Source: Bolinopsis microptera (taxonomy: Eukaryota > Ctenophora > Tentaculata > Lobata > Bolinopsidae). Taken from it: a stretch of 64,000 nt of DNA. Shown one piece after another: positions 58,681 through 64,000 of the stretch (position 1 is the first letter of the stretch; each line of letters begins with the position of its first letter). Both the position numbers and the translations under genes were made by a program. The notes under the pieces are model-generated. The model did no database searches and had not been told where the DNA came from. It saw only the letters and a program-made list of their open reading frames with translations. The stretch covers positions 16,325,837 to 16,389,836 of the forward strand of contig NC_087073.1 of NCBI RefSeq assembly GCF_026151205.1. Direction: 5' to 3'.

Positions 58681-61600
58681 ATGAACAAGCTATTTGCCTT
58701 CGTGGGTGTATGTTTAAATGTCCTTTTGTTGGTCTACATTCTCTTTTCTACTCTAAAGGTACTTTTTCTACGTAAGTGCTGATTTTGTGATAATATTATA
58801 CATGTCATTGATTTGTTGTTCTTATCAATAATCATCAATACCAAAGAATGTATAATCTGTTTGAGAGATTTTAATTAATTTTAATCCAATAATAGACGTA
58901 TCACTGCAATTACTTATTTTGTACCAATGTACCAAGTTGCAACTTTTATTCTTTTGATTGATTTATTGCATCTCCAGGATCAGGACAGCTGCGACAACAT
59001 CCAGGAAATATGTTACAGTTCAAACAGACACCTTCCTATAGATGTTGTGTACACTTGGGTGAATGGCTCGGATCCATTGTTACGACAATCCATTGAGTAT
59101 TATAAGAGATTGTACAGCAATCCAAGCTATGGTAAAAGTAACGAAACCTACCGAAATCGCCAAAAAGCTGAAGATTTTTACTGGACGATCATTGCTAAGT
59201 GTTCGTGATCAAACGAAAGCAAATTCAGCTGACTCAAATGTTGTTGATAATCCTTTTGAGGTTCCTAAGGAGTGCCCCATTGAGGGTTGCATAGCCTCCC
59301 CGGCTGTTGTAAGTAGCAGTTACTTACCCTCAAGTACGTTTACAATAGAGCAGATACAGACAGTTTGTTGGCTTTGCCAACACTCTTGAGATAAAGTATG
59401 CTAAACCTGAGAATGCTGAGGAATCCACATTGCTTTTCATAAAGTTTCCTTCCGTATCTGATGCTAAACTAGCAGCAGGACGAATCATTACTCGAGGTTC
59501 TTTGACAGTAAAATTTAGGCCTGTGTTCTATACCTTCCAGCATGGCAAAGGACCGTATGTGAAAACTAGTAGCAAATTGACAGATATTTCAATTTGCAAA
59601 CTTGAGAAACCCTCAGAACTTCCTGGTGTACTTTCTTATGATGAGACTGAGAATCTGCTGTGTGTTGAAAAGGATGAATTCCCAAACATTCAGCAGAATT
59701 GCCGGGGTATTCTTGATAGAGAAACGTTTCTTGTTTGGCCTCCATGGGAAAAATACATGATCGGACAGTTATCAATCCAAGATGTTGGTGCTCATAGATT
59801 TGCTGATAATGAAGAATTGAGGTACTCACTACGTTCTGTGTACAAATTTGCACCTTGGGTAAGGAATATATACATTTTGACTAACGGACAGATACCAAAT
59901 TGGCTCAATGTGCAGCATGATCGAATTAAGATTGTTACCCACTCGGAGGTTTTTCAAAATAAGTCCCACTTACCAACCTTTAGTTCTCCTTCTATTGAAT
60001 CTAACATGAAGAATATACCCGGCATATCAGAACACTTTCTCTACTTCAACGATGATGTGTTCCTAGGAAGAGCAGTGTATCCAGAAGATTTCATTTCAAC
60101 AGAGGGATACAAAGTTTTCTTGGCCTGGAACATTCCTAACTGTAACACAGGGTGTCCAGCTAACTGGTTAACGGACGGGTACTGTGATCTAGCCTGTAAT
60201 GTGTCTGCTTGTAATTTTGATGGTGGTGATTGTCAGTTAGGTTCCCCGGCTGTTGCAAGATTGGCAAACAGTGTAATTAATGCAGTTCCTGGGGCCGCTT
60301 CGTTTGCTCAAAGTTATTGTAATCCTGGGTGCTCCCAATCGTGGGTGGGAGATAAGTACTGTGACCCAGCTTGCAATGTGAACAAGTGTGGATTTGATGC
60401 GGGTGATTGTGGAACCAAGGACATAAAGTCAGAACTATTCGAAGTGGCACTAAAATCTATTACAAATAACACAAACATTGACGTTCCAGCTGGTGTAAGT
60501 GCTATGTATTTTAACGTGAGTTTAGAGAATGGAACTGTGGACACTGCCAGTTTTGAGTCTGATGATGAGGCTCTCGTTCGGACCTCAATCTTATCCTTAC
60601 CACATAAGATTGTTTCATTAACTGTATTTCCAAACAAAACTGGGTCTGTTTCTGTAGCATTTACTTTTAGCAATCATTCATCAAAACCATTGGGTTGAAC
60701 GTGAATTCCTCACTATCAGCTGAACCATTTGTCAAAGTTGAAAACTCTGTTGACCTGATACAGAGAATCAAGTTCGACAAGAACAGTGGGAAATTCCCAT
60801 CATGACGGCCTTAGAACTTGACAAAGAGTACAGTGGATTTATCAGTAATATCATGGACACAGTTGATAACAAAGATCTATCTGAGACAGCCCAAAGTTAT
60901 GATAACAGTCTAGTTGAACTAGTCAAGTCGGGACTGCTTACTGAAAAAGGAAGATGGGTTAAACTTGGGAAGTTTATTGCCAGTGAGAGATCAGAGGAAG
61001 CTGAAGGTATCAATCAAAGAGAACTGAAAGCAATGGAAATGATGCCAAAGAGGCGTTTACTGGACACGTTTGCAGATTCGATTCATCATGTCAATAACAT
61101 CTACACTTCAAAATTTGGTAAAGCACCACGCAAGGTGCTATCCCACATGCCTTTTTTGGTTAATAAGACTATACTTGGTGATCTTCAATCAAGGTTAGTA
61201 AATGTTTTTGATTATTGACAGAAAAGTAAACCAGAGTGGTCTTGACCTGTGATACATTCAATCAAATTACAAACTACGTCTCGTCATCTTGTGTCTAAAA
61301 TTAAAATGATATGTCTTGTCTTTTTCAATATCTATTAAATTTATTTTTATCGTGAGTTTACAATTTACATTAACAATTTTCAGATTTCCGGAAGAATTCG
61401 CAAAAACCTCTTCAAACAAATTTCGCAGCTCTGATGACATGCAGTTTTCATTTTCCTACTACTACTTCATCATTCACGCTACTCACCGCCAGAGTGTTAC
61501 GACATTTCTCCAAAATATAGACATTGATGGTAACAATGTTTACAGCAGTGGCGAACTAAACATTTTAATGACTAGGTTATTTACTCTGCCAATCGCTGAA

Positions 61601-62149
61601 TCTAATCGGACATTATTTTGGGATATCATGAAAAATTGCTCTATACCAGAAACTCCCACCATATTTGGTCCGGAAAATATAACCAGTTGTGATAACATAA
61701 CGTCCCTGATCAACAAAACACTACAAAACGTGACCACATACAAACACGAGATTGTTGATGATAAGGACGTTACATTTAAGATGCTGAAGAGCAACTCTAC
61801 AAGGGTAAGAATAGATCTGGACTACGTTAGGAACAATCCCAAGAAGTTCATTTGTCTGAACGATAACATGGACCATGGTAGTTCGTACGAGCACTTGGAG
61901 AACACAGATATGCTGGCAGAGTTTTATCAGACCATGTTTCCTGAACCCAGCCCATTTGAGCATCCTCCTGGTACTGTTAATAAGTATAGTACTAAGGCAG
62001 ATCTCCTTGTCCATCTAGCTCAGCAGAATAACACGTTTTATATCGCTCTATGCTTTGTGAGTTTAATTTGCCTACTTTATGGTTGTTATTTAAAAAGAAG
62101 GAGTGTAAAAAGGTGTATCAGAAATATAATCTTCCGATTTGTGATATAG
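58681..62149 (+). CDS. GNPTAB: N-acetylglucosamine-1-phosphotransferase subunits alpha/beta
   Basis: This Golgi enzyme adds GlcNAc-1-phosphate to lysosomal hydrolases, the first step of the mannose-6-phosphate tag. Exon 1 (58681-58758) encodes a signal anchor (MNKLFAFVGVCLNVLLLVYI). A large exon from 58978 to 61193 and the last exon 61384-62149 follow. Stealth motifs are clear: PIDVVYTWVNGSDP, FADNEELRYSLRS...APWVRNIYILTNGQ, HLPTFSSPSIES...YFNDDVFLG and ICLNDNMDH. Two Notch/LNR repeats (GYCDLACNVSACNFDGGDC; KYCDPACNVNKCGFDAGDC) lie at about 60140-60415. An EF-hand-like DIDGNNVYSSGEL and a C-terminal helix FYIALCFVSLICLLYGCYL complete it. The frame breaks near 59132-59229, 59309-59364, 60692 and 60795. 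The first could be a 97 bp intron; the last two sit at GGG and CCC runs. It is shorter than human GNPTAB, lacking much of the middle. Poly-A signal at 62380-62385. Confidence 0.88.
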
Positions 62150-62706
62150 TGCTGATGGTATAGTGATGAAGTGTGCATGTTTATGATGATAAGTTTTATT
62201 AACTCTTTAATACTTTTTAATACTCTGTGATTTTTGTGTTTTGTGATTTTGCAGATAACAGAAATGAAACAATATATGTTTTAATTAATTTCCAGCTTTT
62301 TATCTACGTTCTTTTATGATGCAGACTATATTATTTATTGCTTTGGTGACGTTTAATTAATACAAAGTTTGGGATTTTCAATAAATGAATTGATTAATGT
62401 GTTAGCTCGGAGACTTTCATGACGTGTCAATGTTAGTAACACTTATAAATGTAGTAAGACTTCAGGACAAGCTGTTCTATTCGGTGATTCTTATTTGTTT
62501 AGATTTACCATTTGAAAAACAGTTACCGCGTTTCTTTATTCCTGTTGGGCACTTACATATTGAATCAATATTATTGATTTACATTACTCAATTCCAAGAC
62601 ATTTCTTATATCCATATTCAGATTTAACTTTGTGACACTCTAATGTTAACACAGCGTCCTATCAGCCGCAATGTGAAGTACCCAAACTGTACATGTAGGT
62701 GAAAGC
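62150..62706. other. Intergenic, with GNPTAB poly-A signal
   Basis: It contains AATAAA at 62380-62385, about 230 bp past the GNPTAB stop. The rest is the presumed promoter region of the next gene; no TATA box in a good position is evident. Confidence 0.5.
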
Positions 62707-64000
62707 ATGGGGAGAAAGAACCAGTACTTTGGGGTGAAAGTGGGCAGAAAGCCAGGTGTTTATACTGATTGGTCAGAGTGTAAATCTCAGATTCTCGGAG
62801 TCGATTCGGCAAAGTGGAAGAGGTTCACTACTTATGAGGAAGCTAATGTGTATTGTTGCACTGATACCATCAAAATAGAGGAACAAGGTCTGTTTTTAAC
62901 AATTAATGTTAAGTTTTAAAGAAGTTTATCTGATAATTTAATTTAAATTGTAGTTTAGGATGCTTTGTTGTGGATTTAATCATTCGGCAATACACTCTCA
63001 AATCATTGTTAAATCATAATAATAAATCTTTGTTTTCAAATATTTAATTAAATGCATTAACTCTAAATCTCATAATATTTCTCAGAAGTCGTTCCTGGTT
63101 CTATTGCAAGACCGATTTCTATTGAAGAAGAAGATGCTGAAGAAATGAAACCCTCTTCTGCTCATTTGAACTCCTCCCCAGAACGGTGTTACAATCCTAA
63201 AAGATACCGACCCGACACCAACACTGGATCAGATACAAATGCCAAGGTAGACTGTCAAAAGACAGTGATGCGAGCAATCCTCGGGTTGACGAACAATGTT
63301 TACAACCCTTCATCTACCCCTACATCCTCCCCTTCTGCGAAGAGGAAAACATCTGTTCTTGATACCAGTAACATCTCCGCTATATCGTGTAGTGAGACTA
63401 ATGTAAAACCTGAAGAGTCAGAAGTTTTAAGCAGTAATGCAGATACAACTCTTACAAATGCATCTGTTACAGAAATAAAAAATAGTCAAACTAAGAAAAC
63501 ATCATTCCTTCCTGATATCAGAAAAACGAACAAAACCGTACAGCCTATAAAGTCCAAGATAAGACCTAAAATGAAACACAGATTGGTCAAGCAGCCTGTA
63601 GCACCAGTTAATAAGTATGTAGAAGATCAATCTGAGGATGATGACATTGAAATTGTCGAGAATCCTTTAAGAGAGATCCAAATGAGTCAATCAACATCAG
63701 AGGAGTATCTAAGAGTTGGCAGCAGCGAAGGGGAAGTAGCTGTTGGAATTTTCTGGGACATTGAAAATGTAAGAATGCCTAGAGGATTGAATCCTGCCGT
63801 TTTTATCACAAAGCTACGTGAGAAGTTTGTGGATGAATCGTCAAAGTTTTGCGAGAAACACTTTTATGTTGTCTGTGATGCTCGTGAAGAATCAAACTTA
63901 ATCATGAAGCAGTTGTTTGAGTTTCATGTGCGTATAGTTCATGTTCCAAGACTAAAAGCCAATTCATCAGACAACGTCATCAGGGATTTGATGCATGAAT
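62707..64000 (+). CDS. Viroplasmin/RNase H1-N domain plus NYN ribonuclease domain protein (3' end outside window)
   Basis: Exon 1 (62707-62887, 60 codons plus one base) encodes MGRKNQYFGVKVGRKPGVYT, DWSECKSQILGV and KWKRFTTYEEANVY. This is the caulimovirus-viroplasmin/RNase H1 N-terminal fold that binds RNA-DNA hybrids or dsRNA. Intron GTCTGT...TTTCTCAG (62888-63085). Exon 2 opens in phase (63086 on) and stays open to the window end. About 210 Ser/Thr/Lys-rich disordered residues are followed by an NYN (PIN-like) nuclease domain: VAVGIFWDIENVRMPRG, HFYVVCDAREES and NSSDNVIRDLMHE, where Asp residues of WDIEN, CDA and SDN would bind metal. The NYN part resembles the MARF1/limkain-b1 type. The joining exon phase supports a single gene. 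Any C-terminal domains lie beyond the window. Confidence 0.8.

Noticed and set aside
60496..60670. Intron in GNPTAB from GTAAGT (60496) to TTTTAG (60670)
   Set aside because: The enclosed sequence is open and resembles the GNPTAB region with N-glycosylation-type motifs (FNVSLENGT, FPNKTGS), so it is coding; removing it does not improve the homology.
1..64000. tRNA or rRNA genes
   Set aside because: I found no convincing A/B-box pair with a cloverleaf and no rRNA core sequence; a tRNAscan or Infernal run would be decisive.

Overview
The window is nuclear DNA from an animal. Genes have GT-AG introns, and the products are metazoan: a secreted alpha-carbonic anhydrase with a hydrophobic tail, a class A GPCR, a secreted double-PLAT protein, GNPTAB (GlcNAc-1-phosphotransferase alpha/beta), a likely complex I subunit and an NYN-domain nuclease. 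The AT-rich sequence, short introns in the genes and very dense DNA-transposon/MITE load would suit a cnidarian or another early-branching marine invertebrate. This is an inference; no marker in the window settles the taxon. Single-base frame breaks and noisy minisatellites also suggest an imperfectly polished long-read assembly.

Layout. 1-20.3 kb has no confident host gene. It holds a dispersed repeat family (about 2.0, 4.0 and 15.6 kb), a CCGG-rich inverted-ended element, a CTATGGTACACT minisatellite, two candidate minus-strand exons near 8 kb, a decayed LINE (10.8-13.6 kb), hAT-like MITEs, a small element with poly-G termini and a 3.1 kb foldback element. 20.9-30.3 kb is a six-exon carbonic anhydrase gene. 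Its 8 kb second intron is a nest of insertions: three copies of a 1.33 kb element ending in a 330 bp palindrome, a 5'-truncated LINE, tandem 455 bp units and a 94 bp hairpin element. 31.1-32.4 kb is a two-exon class A GPCR, convergent to the carbonic anhydrase gene. 35.3-36.1 kb is a 36 bp minisatellite, followed by a broken coding remnant. 37.0-37.8 kb is a single-exon secreted PLAT protein.

39.6-52.05 kb is one very large imperfect palindrome (12.4 kb) with CTGCCACTAA-type arrays at both ends. Arm-specific insertions (a 417 bp insert with a 13 bp target duplication, a reverse-transcriptase fragment and a Mutator-like element) show that the arms have aged independently. 54.2-57.5 kb holds nested inverted-repeat elements, including a 2.26 kb element with long near-identical TIRs, a TA target duplication and one long but frame-broken unfamiliar protein.

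57.6-64 kb is gene-dense, all on the plus strand: an NDUFB3-like gene, GNPTAB, and the start of a gene joining a caulimovirus-viroplasmin-type (RNase H1 N-terminal) domain to an NYN ribonuclease domain. The host genes show no common pathway. GNPTAB acts in lysosomal enzyme targeting, carbonic anhydrase and PLAT are secretory-pathway products, and the NYN protein is likely an RNA nuclease.
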